Of a stretch of 64,000 nucleotides of DNA, positions 35,391 to 46,891 are shown piece after piece. The stretch spans positions 62,001 to 126,000 of the forward strand of contig QANY01007297.1 of NCBI GenBank assembly GCA_003255025.1, in the 5' to 3' direction. The position numbers and the translations under genes are program-made. The notes under the pieces were generated by a model. The model was not told where the DNA came from. It saw only the letters and a list, made by a program, of their open reading frames with translations, and ran no database searches. Within the stretch, counting starts at the first letter, position 1. Every line of letters starts with the position of its first letter. Source of the stretch: Datisca glomerata (lineage: Eukaryota; Streptophyta; Magnoliopsida; Cucurbitales; Datiscaceae).

Positions 35391-37060
35391 TATTTTTTAA
35401 GCTTTGAAGTTGTAATATCAAGCTTTAAAGACTATTTTTTATTTATCTTTTTTGGATACATTTGTGAACCAAATTCTGTAGTGAATTTTGATATAGATGT
35501 TTTGTAATGAGCTACTACTAATTTGTTACATTACATATATTAATGATTAATATATTTATTTCTTAGGAAAATATCAGGTTTGATAAATTTTCTGATGATA
35601 TTAATTTCTTAAGAAAATATCCTAAAACTTTAAATAACATTCTGAACTATTTCAGAAGAGTTTGTCTGAAAGCCGCTTAGTCTTTACTTTTCTTACGTTG
35701 ATAATAGTTCTAGGACTTAAGTAAATTACAAATACACTTTAATTAAAGAAAATTTTTAATGTATTAATAAAATTCTGTAATACATAAATGTCAAAGAAAT
35801 AACTGTTTACTCATAAATAGTTATTATACCCTACTTTATGGATATAATTCTAACATGGTCTCCTTGTCTAAGACCCATCTTTCCCTGGAAATGATCATGT
35901 AAACTACGATTCATACTCACTGAATAAGTTAGAGTTGTGACACACTCTATTATCCAGTTAACCATTCTATCAGGCAAACCAATATATTAAAGCACCTTCC
36001 CAAGGAACAACCAACTAACTGAGTCATATACCTTCAAAAGATCAATTTTCAGTGTGCGTCTAGGTGAAGTTGATTCTCTATGATAAACTCTGAGAATTTT
36101 AAAATATTTTCAGAGATTGATCTTCTAAGAACAAGAGTGATTTGACTGATACTGATAAGGCTTGGGAGAACAACTCTGAGTTTATTAGCAATCAACTTTA
36201 TTATACATTTGTACACTAAGTTGTAGCAAGAAATAGACCTGAATTCTGTCACCCTAGAAGGATTAGGAACCTTTAGAACCATGGTGATTTACAATAGCAT
36301 TAAACTTCTTTAATAGTTTCCCATCCTTGAAGAAGTCTAAGATGCTAGCACAAACATCTTTACCAGTTATGTGCCAAATTTTCTTGAAAAAACTGGCTGA
36401 GAAACCATCTGGCCCAAGGGTGTTCCTGTCATTAAAAGAGAACATTATGCTTTTGATGTCATCCTCAGTGTAATCCTGCAATAAAGTCTCAGTAAGATCT
36501 AGACTATGCTCTTTTTATACAGCAATGAATTCAAAATATCCTAATTAAGGTTAGGAGTTAAGGGTTGAGACCCAAGCAGATTTTGGTATAACCTCAAACT
36601 ATGAGCTTGAATTGATTCAGGATCTTCTGGCATTACCCTATTTTCATCTTCCAGTTGCATGAATTGGTTCTTCTTTATATGCTTTTGAGTTGCCCTAAAA
36701 CATAGGTTGCGTTGTCATCATCTGCATTTAGCCAAGTAACTCTTGACTTTTGCTAGAGAAGCTCTCCTTAGTAATTTTCATCTCCATATAAGTTTAGAAG
36801 AGAGACTAGCTACATTCTTTAAATCAACACCACCATGCTTTCTATTAAGATTTGTAAAGCTTTCTCCATATCACATCTAGCGCCCTCACCAACTCTTTAA
36901 TGTTGCTTCAAAGCAAGGTACTTTGAAGTGGATTTAACTTTAATACCAACAGCTAAGAACTTTACAACAATTGGACTATGATAAGATAATCCAGGTTGTA
37001 CAAAATAGGTAAAGTTTGGGTAAGAGATTTTTCATTCATGATTAACAAGAGTCCTATCAA

Positions 37061-37859
37061 TTTTGGTTATAAGACTTGTAGATGAAAAATGGAATATGAA
37101 CATTTTAGCTCAAAAGCTAAAATCTACTTTATGATCTTAACACTGTATATTGATCAGTACTTTATGATCTTAAGATTCTATATTGATAAGTTAATGTCAA
37201 TGTTGAAGCAAACAATATTTCAAGAGTTTAGATGTGATACCAGACGATGGTGAAAAATGAGAGGGCTATGAGAAAAAAGATTGTTCCTTAATTTTCATAT
37301 GCTCTTTGTAGAATATTTTGATGAAGCAATGATTTTATATCTATTGAAGAAAATGAAACGAAATAATTTTATTCTAATGAGTAGTTTGGAATAAAATAGA
37401 TTTAAAATAAAATGAAATGTATATTATTTGGATGTAAGGAGAAAATGAAAAAGATTTAATATTTTAAATAAAATAAAATTTCAAACCCGATTGTTTTACT
37501 AGAAAATTCTTAAAGTTTAAATATAGCATTCAGAATCTCTTTTCATTTAAAGTCATAAAACATTATGCATTGATAAGTTGGGTTGTCATAATTGATTAAG
37601 TACTAATACTGATATTTTAGAAATTATAGGTTTGAATCATATATTCTTCCGTTCCCTTTAAAATTTGTAATGTTATGTAATCATAATAAAAAATAAATAA
37701 AACAAAACATTATGCATTAAATCACTTCTCCCTCTCTCAAAAAAAAAAAAAAAAACTTTTCCCCCCAAATCCTACGACATTTGATTTGACACACTAAATT
37801 ACTTCTTCCCTCCAAAGCTAAATGTCAGCTTACTTATTTACACTTCTGCCTTCTCTCTC
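37061..37859. other. Intergenic AT-rich DNA
   Basis: No supported gene. Contains a poly(A) run at about 37739-37755. The right part probably includes the promoter of the gene whose CT-rich leader starts near 37860. Confidence 0.4.
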
Positions 37860-38533
37860 TTATGAAGGTTAGCGGGCAACCCTCCTAGCATCTCTCCCTC
37901 TCAGTGCCTCTATTCGCCTATTCTCTCTTTCTCTGTCTCTCTTTCGTTTCTCTTCATTCGTCGCTGCCTGTGGTGTCTTGGGGAAGCCTCGTGGTGTGAT
38001 CAAAAGATTTGTCTGAAAATCTAGGGCACGGTGACGAAGTTGAAGACGAAAACGGGGCTTCGAAAATATGAGGTATAATAGTCAGAACTGATCATTTGGC
38101 CTTGATTCGTAAGGTATGTTCAAAGCTTTTTATTTTACTTTGTTTTAGCGTAGAAATCCGAATATTTCTGGGTTTTTTTTTGAATTTTCCTGGAAAAAAA
38201 TTTATGCTTTTTAGTTTTTGAATTGGAATGCTAACAGAGAAAGAAAAACATTGACTTCTTGTTGTTCCCATGTCTTTTTGCTGTGCTTGTTTGGTTCCTT
38301 GACCTGGGTTCTACCTGTCATCGTAGTCTCTCTTTCTCTGTTTATTCTCCCTAAAATTGATTTCCCTCTCACTAACGGAAAGAAACTTTAATATCAACTC
38401 AATTCTTGATATATATATATATATATATACANNNNNNNNNNNNNNNNNNNNNNNNNNNNNNNNNNNNNNNNNNNNNNNNNNNNNNNNNNNNNNNNNNNNN
38501 NNNNNNNNNNNNNNNNNNNNNNNNNNNNNNNNN

Positions 38534-38586
<53 letters not shown>

Positions 38587-40355
38587 GAGGGAGTGAAATG
38601 GGGCTGCAAAAGTCGCCGAGTTTAAGTGGCAAGAGACGCTCTTGACTTGTGCTGATTGGGTGTATATTTTAACACTACTTAAGTGCACCAACACACTTAG
38701 CTTGTCCTGGAATTCAGAGTTCACAAAAATGATATTTTCAAAGATCACAGAAAAGATCAAAGAAAATACATTTTCTTGTATATTTTCACCGGCTGAGTTC
38801 AGAAAAAAGGGTAACAGATCATATTTCTTCATAAATGCTTCTTTTACTTTTCCTCCAGATGTGTGGAAGTTTTGAATGCACCTTCTGTTGTTTGAAAATT
38901 TTATTGTCCAAGCTGAATGCTCGCAGTTATCTAAGTTCATTATTTTCGCAAATCCAGAAGAGTCAGATGCCAAATCAGTGCACTAAGTTTGTGGGGCTAG
39001 AGTTACACGCAATCTTAATTCATTTTCATTTTATTTTTACAGTTTCATTAGCCTCTCTTAAGTCTCTGGTTATTGTAATGTAAAAATTGCTTGAGATTGT
39101 CATCCTTCCTTGGAAATTTATTTATTTTTGGTTGAATTAACTTGGTTTACCAAACATGATTCTCAGTTTAGTTAGCTTTATTAAAAAAGTCCCCTCCCTG
39201 ATTCTATTTATTTGTTATTTTTCACGATAATCATAATAACGATGACTCTGTCCTTTGATTAAGTTTGGATGGTAATGGAAGAAGCGAATGCAGAGTTCTG
39301 TAAAGCTTACTACATAAGGCTCAAACTGGAGGAACAAATCATGGAGTTCAATAAGCTGATTCAACATCAATACCATCTTATGAAGCGATCTCATCTTGTG
39401 AAGGTTTCACCAGTAATAACACAAAATGGTATATATCACACGCCTGGTAATGTTTTATACACTCAGCTTATTTTCACTGAACTCTTCTATGACATTATCT
39501 GATACAATCAACGTATATATTAAAAAGCATTTGTTTATGTCATTCCATTCTTCCTTCACTGGATTTTGAATGTAGATATATTACTTGTACGTTGGCTTTT
39601 TAATTTTTTGAAGATATTCACATCACAGAATGATCATGAAACGCCATATTTTCTTGTGCAGCTAATAGTTTGCAGCACCCTTTAATTCCATCTGGTGCTC
39701 ATCAACATCTTAATCTCATGGACACTATGGCTAATGGTCATTCCTCTAATGGAATCGCTCCATCTAATTTCCAACCAATGCAAATAAATTCGAGGTAATG
39801 TCTAACATTTACTAAAATGAAATGTCATTTGCTTCATTTGACTTTTCAAAGAGTAAGAGGCTTCCCGTTTTCAATACCTTTTGTACAACATCTTCCTCTA
39901 AGAGCTGTGACTAAGAGATATGATGGACAGACATGCAGTTGATTCACTAATTCACAACCATGTAAGTGATATCACGGCTGAGAGTGATTTAAATCGAGCG
40001 TTGTTGGCTTCTCTTGTCCAACCTTCTTTTGCACCAGAGCAAGACAGTAGTACTGGAAGTTCTGACGAGGCCCTTCCATTGTGCGGTCAGTTGGACGGGA
40101 ATCTCAATCTCCCAGAGTTCCCCGTAGAGGAGTCAAACTTCACAGGTGAGTGTCATGCTTAAGTTGAATATGTTAGTTTACATATCAATTAATTTTAATT
40201 AATTGATTTTTCTTATTTACATACTACTTTACATAGATTAATATAGTTTTTTTGCTTGATGTTCAGATGACGGTTTACTCGACTATATTGCAGGACTGCC
40301 CTCTGAATCTCAATTAGAAGCACTCTACTTGCTGGCCTCTAGAGTGTTAGATTGA
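37860..40355 (+). CDS. Conserved-looking plant gene of unknown function, four coding exons
   Basis: A CT-rich leader exon (about 37860-38070) ends at GAG|GTATAA. Coding exons 39269-39446, 39662-39794, 39916-40145 and 40267-40355 have GT..AG borders and phases that join into 630 nt, 209 aa. The start ATG (MVMEEANAEF) follows an in-frame TAA and is the first ATG of its exon. The N-terminus (residues about 5-45) is helical and charged (KAYYIRLKLEEQIMEFNKL), a possible short coiled coil. The middle is rich in His, Asn, Gln and Ser. The C-terminus is acidic with LNRALLASLV and FTDDGLLDYIAGLPSES. I do not recognise the family. There is no signal peptide or membrane helix. The last codons lie in a dispersed repeat, and the leader intron contains the N gap. 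It is convergent with the PP2C gene, which ends 518 bp away. Confidence 0.6.
38409..38596. repeat. (TA)n - assembly gap - (GA)n
   Basis: TA repeats at 38409-38431, 102 N at 38432-38533, then GA repeats at 38534-38589. The gap sits in a microsatellite in the leader intron of the unknown gene. All open frames across it are artefacts. Confidence 0.95.
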
Positions 40356-40473
40356 ATTTAAGTGAAGTTTTAGTCAAGTAGTTAGAAATCCTTTGCAGTT
40401 TGAGTTACACACTAGAGTAAAATAATCTTAATTAATTGTCTTTCTAACATCTACACTCTGTTATGTGGAGTAT
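40345..40473. repeat. Dispersed repeat, copy B, overlapping a stop codon
   Basis: Starts TGTTAGATTGAATTTAAGTG and follows the order of 32014-32165 (AGTTTTAGTCAAGTAGTTAG, TTAATTAATTGTCTTTCTAACA). The first bases provide the last codons and TGA of the unknown gene (GTG TTA GAT TGA). Confidence 0.5.
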
Positions 40474-40872
40474 ATAAGATGCTAAGACGGTCGTTTGATG
40501 TTTTTGTTTCGTGGAAGTATATAAGATGCTAAGACGATCATTAAATGTTTTTCGTACATTCTACGTTTACTCTCTCTCATGAACGTACACAATGCATGGG
40601 CAATGAAATTCAGAGTTAGTTTCTGATTGAAGTTGAAAATAAGCACAACGTGACAATGTAGGGATGAAAAACAACATGCGTCAATCAAAGCACAAGCATC
40701 AACAATGATTTGATATTACTCAAAATTCCTTAGAAACACCTCCGAAGCCATTAAGTTAAAAAGATATATGAACACAACATGAACAAATCACAACAAAATA
40801 CAATAGTAAAATTGTAAACAAAAGCAATTATTATCTTTCTGAAATTACACATGCATATGCAGCATAGAATTT

Positions 40873-41047
40873 CTAATCTTTTTGACTGGTTGGATTTGAT
40901 TTTTCATGGTTGAACCTCACCACAATGCATGTTATGTTGTCAGCACTACCGCGAGTGAAAGCAGCCTCAGTGAGCTTCCGGGCTCCAACCTCAGCTTCTT
41001 CTTCGGTTCGGGCAAGTGATATTGCATCCTGCACAATATGGGCAAAT

Positions 41048-41097
<50 letters not shown>

Positions 41098-41124
41098 CAC
41101 TGGAGAGAGGGAGAGAGACCTCAC

Positions 41125-41171
<47 letters not shown>

Positions 41172-44100
41172 CATTGGGTACCACATCCCACAGTCCATCA
41201 CTTGCGAGAACAAGCAATTCCAAATCTTCGTCTACTTCTTGATCCTGGTAAGAAAATAAGGATCATGGATATTCGACACATTGCGATAAATGCGAAGGCT
41301 ATTTAGATAACCCAAGCAAATATAATAACTCTAGCCAGACTAATCTATAAGATGCATTCTTCGCATTTGCCATCCACAGAACTTAATGTAGTTGTACTAC
41401 ATTGACAAAAAAGAAGATAAATTTGATGTAGCTTATTAAGAAAACTTTAGTAGAGAAGTTAGCTCAAAATTTTTTTACTAGTCGCATGTATTATCCATTA
41501 TGATTCAAACTATGAACTGGTGATGAAGTAATTAATAGTTAAATGTTCACTACGTGCTTGCTGGGATTTTTATAAACTTAAATAACACGATCAGTAATCA
41601 CCTGGATCTCAGGGTCTGCTACAACAAACTGCTTCAACATCCGGTTACCAAAAGCACGGGACATAGCTAACACGCCTCCTACTCTCCAAGTACCTAATAA
41701 CACCATCAATAAAATATGCTTTAGGAAGCTTTATAGTGCCATACCGAGCTGATGAAAACATATTTCATCATCGCAAAAAACTGGATAAACGTGTCTCACC
41801 AAGCTGATGCAACATATACTCAATACTGACAGCTAAGTCAGTTTGATTCATTAGTTACAGAGGGAAGATAATTTTAATTTTTTGGGTTCATGCAAACTGT
41901 CTGTCTCAGTTTGATTTCATGCAACCAGTCAAATAAGGTTAGAAAGAATTCATGTAGGTAACAATTGATGGCAAGTACCACCAATCGGGTAGGCCTAAGG
42001 TCATATAGCAAAGTAAGGCAGTATCCATATAAGAAGGGTCTGCTAATTTTATTGTACCCGGATCTAGTCAATTGTCTTGAATAAGCAGTCCGAGAAGGAC
42101 CCCAAGTTTTTTACGGTTATATAAAGAGTATATCACAAGAACATATTGGTCTTATATTCACAAAACAAAATTCTACACTAGCGAGTCAATAGCAAATGTA
42201 TAAAGGAAATGCAGTTTTTAGCTTCAAACCAGCAGATCCTGGACTCAAATCGTACCTGCCCACATAACAACACCGCCTGCATTTTCTATTCTCTTTCGCT
42301 CATCAGTTCTATTTGGTTTATGATCGTCGGAAAGAGGGATTGCTGTCCAATGAAAAAAAGAAATTTTAGCTTCCCGTATAAATAAAATAGACGGATAGTA
42401 TTGACAGGTATTGTATCACAATTCACAATTAAGCCGATATATATAATTACATTATAGCAACATCAACACACATGCACATGCACACGCACGTTTAACTGTT
42501 GCCCTATAATTGTAGAGTTGCATCCAATGCATGTGCAGTCCAGGAGTCCAACTCTTCCTCTTGATCCAAACTTACATGTTGACTACAAACACCATAGCTA
42601 TAACACGGAAAAGTACTACCTCTTCCATTCTTCGATATCACGGTGCGTGAATCTCCAACATTGGCAACGTACAGATGATTGCCAATCAACACTGCGGTTG
42701 AAGCAGTAGAACCATCATCCCGGTAAGTATCTTTCTCAGACTCCAAAAAATCCGCATCAGTCTGTCGATATGTTTCGCCTAAAACATTATATTGGAAGTC
42801 AATAAAAATCATTTAACCATATAACAAGTAGAACGTTGTTCCAATGCAGGTCTTGGAGTCATGATTCGTTAATGACAAGGACTTGAAACCATCTTATTTT
42901 TTACAGCTTTTCTGAAACAGACAAGTAGTAAATATTTCTACCAAGTGAAGAATCTGGTATCAGATATTATTGAACCTCGAATGGACATTAATATAACCCG
43001 GTTGCTTCATTTTAAGTTGAACATGTGGGGCATTCGATAATTGAACGCACCAATAGCTAGTTTTGTATCGGTCATGAATAGTGGATGTTTCAAGAGATTT
43101 TCAAAGAGATGCTCCTTCAAATACTCAGCAGCACGTGATCCACCATGACCTGCAAGAACATATTGTTAGCTACAAGCTGTTTCTCATGCATCACAAAGAA
43201 ATAGTCAATACTTATAATCCACAACTGCAGACTCTGAGAAAGTGGATAAGCTGAAATCGTTCAAAAATGATATTTCTAATTTTTTTCTCCTAGGAAAGAA
43301 GTAGCTATGGTATCTAACCATCAAATATGCCAAATAGGCAGACTGTTTGCCCATCAACCTTCGACATTTTAACATCAAAGTAATCCTCCATGGTTGCTCT
43401 TTTTCCTCTGAAACTTGAGTATCCACAGCTAACTTTTCCATCTTCGCTGTAAATAAAAAAAAAATAGTAAAAGATAAAACTTCGATTGGGCAACAGGAAG
43501 ACTTTAATCCAAAAGATTTAGTGGCCTCCATTTCTCTGAAAAATGACGTTAAAGGAACATCTGAGACTTCGAGTATATATATTTGATCAAAAATTACTTT
43601 ACTATTGTTATATTTGGCAAAACAAAATGAACTTCATTGCCTGAAACTATATTCACCTAACAAAGCCAGAGAGGGAGATTTAAATCCTGAATTCTGAAGT
43701 AAAATTATTTGAAATAGACTAAGTGGTAAATAACCTCTACTGTTTTACTATCTTCACTTTCAAAAAAGTGCACCTAAGAAAGAAGCAACTATGGAAAATT
43801 GACTCTTCTTATGTATGCCACGAAAGGTAGAAAGATTCTCATTTGTAAAGTGATACGTGAGAGAAGATTAACCTTTATGAAGCTAATAATTTGGACAAGA
43901 ACCATCTCACACTAAGAACTTAAACTTGAAGTTCAACATTTTAAATTCTGATAGCAGGAAATACATACTGTCTGACGTTAAACAACCTATAGATTCTCTC
44001 TAAAGCTTTAAGTACAAAAGTTGTAAAACAGGGTTTTGATAATGAGGAAATCATTTTCTAACCTTTTCCATCCTCCGGTGGTATATCCACCATCTTCATC

Positions 44101-44322
44101 TTTTTCTGGAAGTGTATCGACTACTGGTCCTCTTTTCTCCATTGCTTCGGTGTCAACCATCATCCTCAAACTTGTTCCGAATGCATGTCTAAACGAGTAG
44201 GGTAAGCCAATTCCCACGGGCAAAAGTCTCCTGATATTGCTGAATTGGACCCCTCTTTTGGAGTATATTCTTATATGGCCAGCTTGTGCTATCAAACTCC
44301 TTATGACACTGCTGCATACCAT
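40873..44322 (-). CDS. Protein phosphatase 2C (PP2C76-like)
   Basis: Eight coding exons, complement(40873-41028, 41170-41244, 41602-41693, 42256-42342, 42620-42778, 43051-43149, 43319-43446, 44063-44322), all with GT..AG borders, join to 1056 nt, 351 aa, without stops. Ser/Thr phosphatase of the PPM family, Mg/Mn dependent. Visible motifs: RATMED (103-108), FGIFDGHGG (125-133) with metal ligand D129, DDGSTAS (183-189), VGDSR (203-207), LAMSRAFGN near 253-261, ASDGLWDV (289-296) with D291, and GSADNIT (327-333) with D330. The roughly 85-residue N-terminal extension is basic and Arg/Ser rich before GGYTTGGWK and could be a targeting or membrane-associated region. It most resembles Arabidopsis PP2C76 from memory. 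A further 5' leader exon probably lies near 44950-45110, since an acceptor-like CTGACAG precedes the ATG exon. Complete and probably functional. Confidence 0.9.
41029..41169 (-). repeat. CT-microsatellite intron with duplicated donor sites
   Basis: The 141-bp intron between PP2C exons 7 and 8 is almost entirely CT repeats on the coding strand, ending TTTATTTGCCCATATTGTGCAG. The real donor is AATGAG|GTCTCTC at 41170/41169. Two more donor-like copies, CAGTGAG|GTCTCTC, lie inside at 41120/41119 and 41096/41095. Using either would add 50 or 74 nt and shift the frame. Confidence 0.85.
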
Positions 44323-45231
44323 CTAAGTCGACCAATCTAGCCTTCAATCTCAGATCTACAGCAGATATCTGTCAGGAAGATCATTCAAATTACCAAATGA
44401 CACCAAAATTACTCAATAAAAACGATCCAATAAAATGCCAAGTGGAAACATGTAATCCTTGATTTATGCTATTTAACAGGTTTGATTGCAGCGAATATGC
44501 AATGCAAGAATATAGATGGAAATAATCGACTGTTCCATTTCCTACATATTATATCTAATGACATTGTCGTATAGTAATTTGCAAGCAGATACGATCCAGA
44601 AGAGGAACGCAACAACGATAGCCTCACATCCTGGGAGCTTTATGAAAATAAACGACAAACCACAACGGCAGATAAAACAAAACTTTTTTGCATCTGCTTC
44701 ACCTTCTAGCTAGACAACAGATTTCTCCGCCACCAAACAGAAAATTAAGCACCATTCTTTCAAACAGAATAAATGAAATCAAAAATGAAATTTCAGTTTT
44801 ACACTTTCTAAGCAAATCAAATGGCATGATGACATACTCGTAAGTATCAGACAAGAAGCTACAATGGATCTCTTTTCAATAGAAGTGGATGCAGAAATGA
44901 AAAGACCTTTCAACAATCGCCGGGAACGATATACTATTTTCAGCTTCGAGGAGATTCGAAGGTCGCTGCAAGTTCAGGATCCAAATCTAAGCGATTGTAA
45001 TTGAATATTGGGAATACAGATGCAATTGCATATTCTTCGTCTCCCTAGAAGCTGATAGAATCTGAACACGAGAGAGAGAGAAAATTGACAGAAGGTGGGC
45101 GCTGTTTTCTTGAAGCTTTGGCACCGAAGAGCGGTGGTAACGTGGCGCTCCTCTTGCATCCACTTCAGGGAATTGTCGCCTACTTTAGATATCCACCATA
45201 TCCTGTGATATTGACAATGATGTTGTGCCAC

Positions 45232-45640
45232 GTTGATTTGTCTCCTACTTTCATTTCATTTTAATCCGATTTAGGGATAACAATATTTCTCACCGATTTA
45301 GATACTCAGCACTAATAGATAGAGTATGATAACTATGCGTGTTTTAAAATGAGTTTAGTGTATCAATATACAAAAAAACATTGACGAATATATGACTAGG
45401 GCCATGTTTTAGGAGTATCCATCACCATTTAATATATATATATATATATATATATAATAAATGACATGCTACCTATTCATTTTTAGCAGTCAACAAAAAT
45501 ATATCTATCATTAAATTCGTGACTCATTTTGTTATCCGATTCACCATCTTTTGGATATGAAAATGAGATTTCCAATGTCACTATCAGAATCAAATTTCTT
45601 GCCTAAAAATTGTATTTTATACAAAATGGTGGGATAAGGG
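45232..45640. other. Intergenic; (TA)n microsatellite
   Basis: Region upstream of the PP2C gene. It holds a TA repeat at about 45431-45456. No gene seen. Confidence 0.5.
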
Positions 45641-46060
45641 GATGAACCCTAAGTTACCAGAATTAGTGAAAGTGATTAAAGCTCACACTCAGACTTGCCT
45701 CGATGCCATTCCTAAGGCAATCCTAGCAGCATCATCAAAAAATTCATTCATCATAACTCAAGTTGAATTGAAAAAATAATTTTCAGACTTATCAGAAAAT
45801 GAGTTAATTATTAAAACTATGAATTTTATGAAGGAACAATTCTTCCAATCCATAGGATCAACAGCAGATACTGGCATGAAACCTGCAAGTAGTCAAAACA
45901 GAATCTGAGCACGATGATGACGACAAGATGAATTCAGCATTCTGGCAGGAGAAGTCAGGCCCTAGAGGATGACCCTACCATCAACGACTTTTGGGATTCT
46001 ATTACCTGCATGCTTTTAGAAAAGATGGATAAAGACAAGAAAGGAAAAGGTAAAGAATAA
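45641..46060 (+). pseudogene. Retroelement or pararetrovirus-like coding fragment
   Basis: The plus strand reads through stops as MNPKLPELVKVIKAHTQTCL, then 'FMKEQFFQSIGSTAD' and 'DPTINDFWDSI', ending in a Lys-rich KDKKGKGKE and stop. It has coding-like texture but no domain I can name. It lies just upstream of promoter-like sequence, the place of a last ORF in a pararetrovirus or of flanking coding sequence in a retroelement. Low confidence. Confidence 0.3.
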
Positions 46061-46142
46061 TTTTTATCCCTCACTAGAAATCGTCAGCACAAAATGACAA
46101 ATCTGCTTTGCAAAAGTAGATTCCCATTAGCAACAGTAAAAG

Positions 46143-46430
46143 CTACTTTATTAAAGTAGTCGTCCATTATCAGCATCAAGACGAATCTACTTTACCTAAA
46201 GTAGATTCCACTACCAGCATAGTCAAGAAGATAAGGATGAACGACTCCACATGTCCAGGACACGCAACCTTATCCTGTCTTACTATTTGTATTATAAAAA
46301 AGAGGCCTCACTCTTTGTTGAGGGAAAGCGAAGAAATTTTTTTTAGGAAGCTCATGTGTTGAGCATAACACTCCCTCCTCTCTCTTTCTACGTACTCTAT
46401 CTCTCTTTTGCAATAAAAACATAAGTTTTA
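46143..46430 (+). promoter_or_regulatory. Promoter/leader-like region with palindromes
   Basis: Palindromes CTACTTTATTAAAGTAG (46143-46159) and a 26-bp one centred in ACTTTACCTAAAGT (46183-46208) precede a TATA-like ATTATAAAAA (46291-46300). A poly(A) signal AATAAA follows at 46412-46417. A Met-tRNA primer site lies about 510 bp downstream of the TATA. This TATA, AATAAA, primer-site order fits the terminal region of a retroelement: either an LTR U3-R-U5 or a caulimovirid promoter and leader. Confidence 0.4.
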
Positions 46431-46810
46431 AAGTTTTGAATTCTCATCTGCACATAACAGTAAGTTTTCTTTGATTTTTAATCTCATATGTAGTTCATGA
46501 GATCATGTATGACATAATTTAAGTTTAATATCATCATAATATAACCTCCAGTATTCATCGATCTCGTGCTAACTGAATGAACACTTGATGCATTGTTGAT
46601 TATCATTACATACTTAGTATGAACATTGAGCAAGTCGCGTCTGGACTAGGTCCGCTGAGTAGGGATTGCGTTAGGACTGTTTACCCCTATAAAACATTGG
46701 CAATCTACCTGATTATGTGTTCAATGTTTGCCTAAGTTATGAATGATTTATCAACATGTATCTGGTTGTTTAACCATGTGTTCGTGTTGCAGTAGATGGC
46801 ACACCTCAGT

Positions 46811-46823
46811 TGGTATCAGAGCC
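46811..46823 (+). promoter_or_regulatory. Primer binding site, initiator Met-tRNA
   Basis: TGGTATCAGAGCC, complementary to the 3' end of initiator Met-tRNA, as used by plant LTR retrotransposons and caulimovirids. It is followed at 46892 by an ATG frame (MSEIASSLSS) and then by the gypsy protease region. Confidence 0.8.
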
Positions 46824-46891
46824 ATGAATAGTCTTTGGTTATATTATGATTATATTTTCTTTAAATTATTCATACATGGTCAAAACAAAAT

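Larger units (their letters stand above)
32885..35855 (-). mobile_element. Copia LTR (solo, partial) nested in the LINE
   Basis: On the minus strand, 35855 starts TGTTAGAATTATATCCATAAAGTAGG, the same start as the LTR at 54164. Similarity covers 35855 to about 35622, then about 34572-34188, then 33257 to about 32885 (including AGAGAGCCC..ACTCTATT near 33125 and the region near 32940). The gaps are a Tourist-type element (33258-34187) and a tandem-repeat/transposase segment (34573 to about 35620), with some LTR sequence missing between. No internal copia region is attached, so this is a solo or truncated LTR of the family seen at 53-61 kb. Confidence 0.75.
32208..37060 (-). pseudogene. LINE pol remnant, minus strand, split by a nested LTR
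   Basis: The 5' part (about 37000-35856) holds an endonuclease end segment (GLSYHSPIVVK near 36970; the usual SDHSP reads SYHSP), then RT: EDDIKSIMFSFNDRNTLGPDG, 'SASFFKKIWH', 'KVPNPSRVTEFRSISC', 'YKCIIKLIANKLR', and 'GLRQGD' ending at 35856. Coding resumes at about 32884 with 'SPYLFSLVMEALTG' in a shifted frame, followed by LYFADDLLVFSHADS (about 32720-32770) and 'SYARRLQVVKSIL' and 'FLWNGN' to 32208. Everything between is inserted DNA. Stops and frameshifts throughout. The catalytic FADDL box is intact here, unlike the plus-strand LINE. Confidence 0.85.

Noticed and set aside
38311..38973. Long minus-strand frame of 220 codons
   Set aside because: It spans the N gap and GA/TA microsatellites; its length depends on unknown bases.
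40873..41223. 116-codon frame reading through the CT intron as the PP2C C-terminus
   Set aside because: The poly-Leu/Ser stretch is the translated intron; splicing at 41170/41028 restores the family sequence exactly.
44974..45231. 85-codon minus frame upstream of PP2C
   Set aside because: Composition and position fit the PP2C leader region; no domain and no splice into the phosphatase frame.
46811..46823. Possible tRNA gene at the Met-tRNA-like sequence
   Set aside because: Only the 3'-end complement is present, as a retroelement primer site; no cloverleaf. The same holds at 12277 and 56050.
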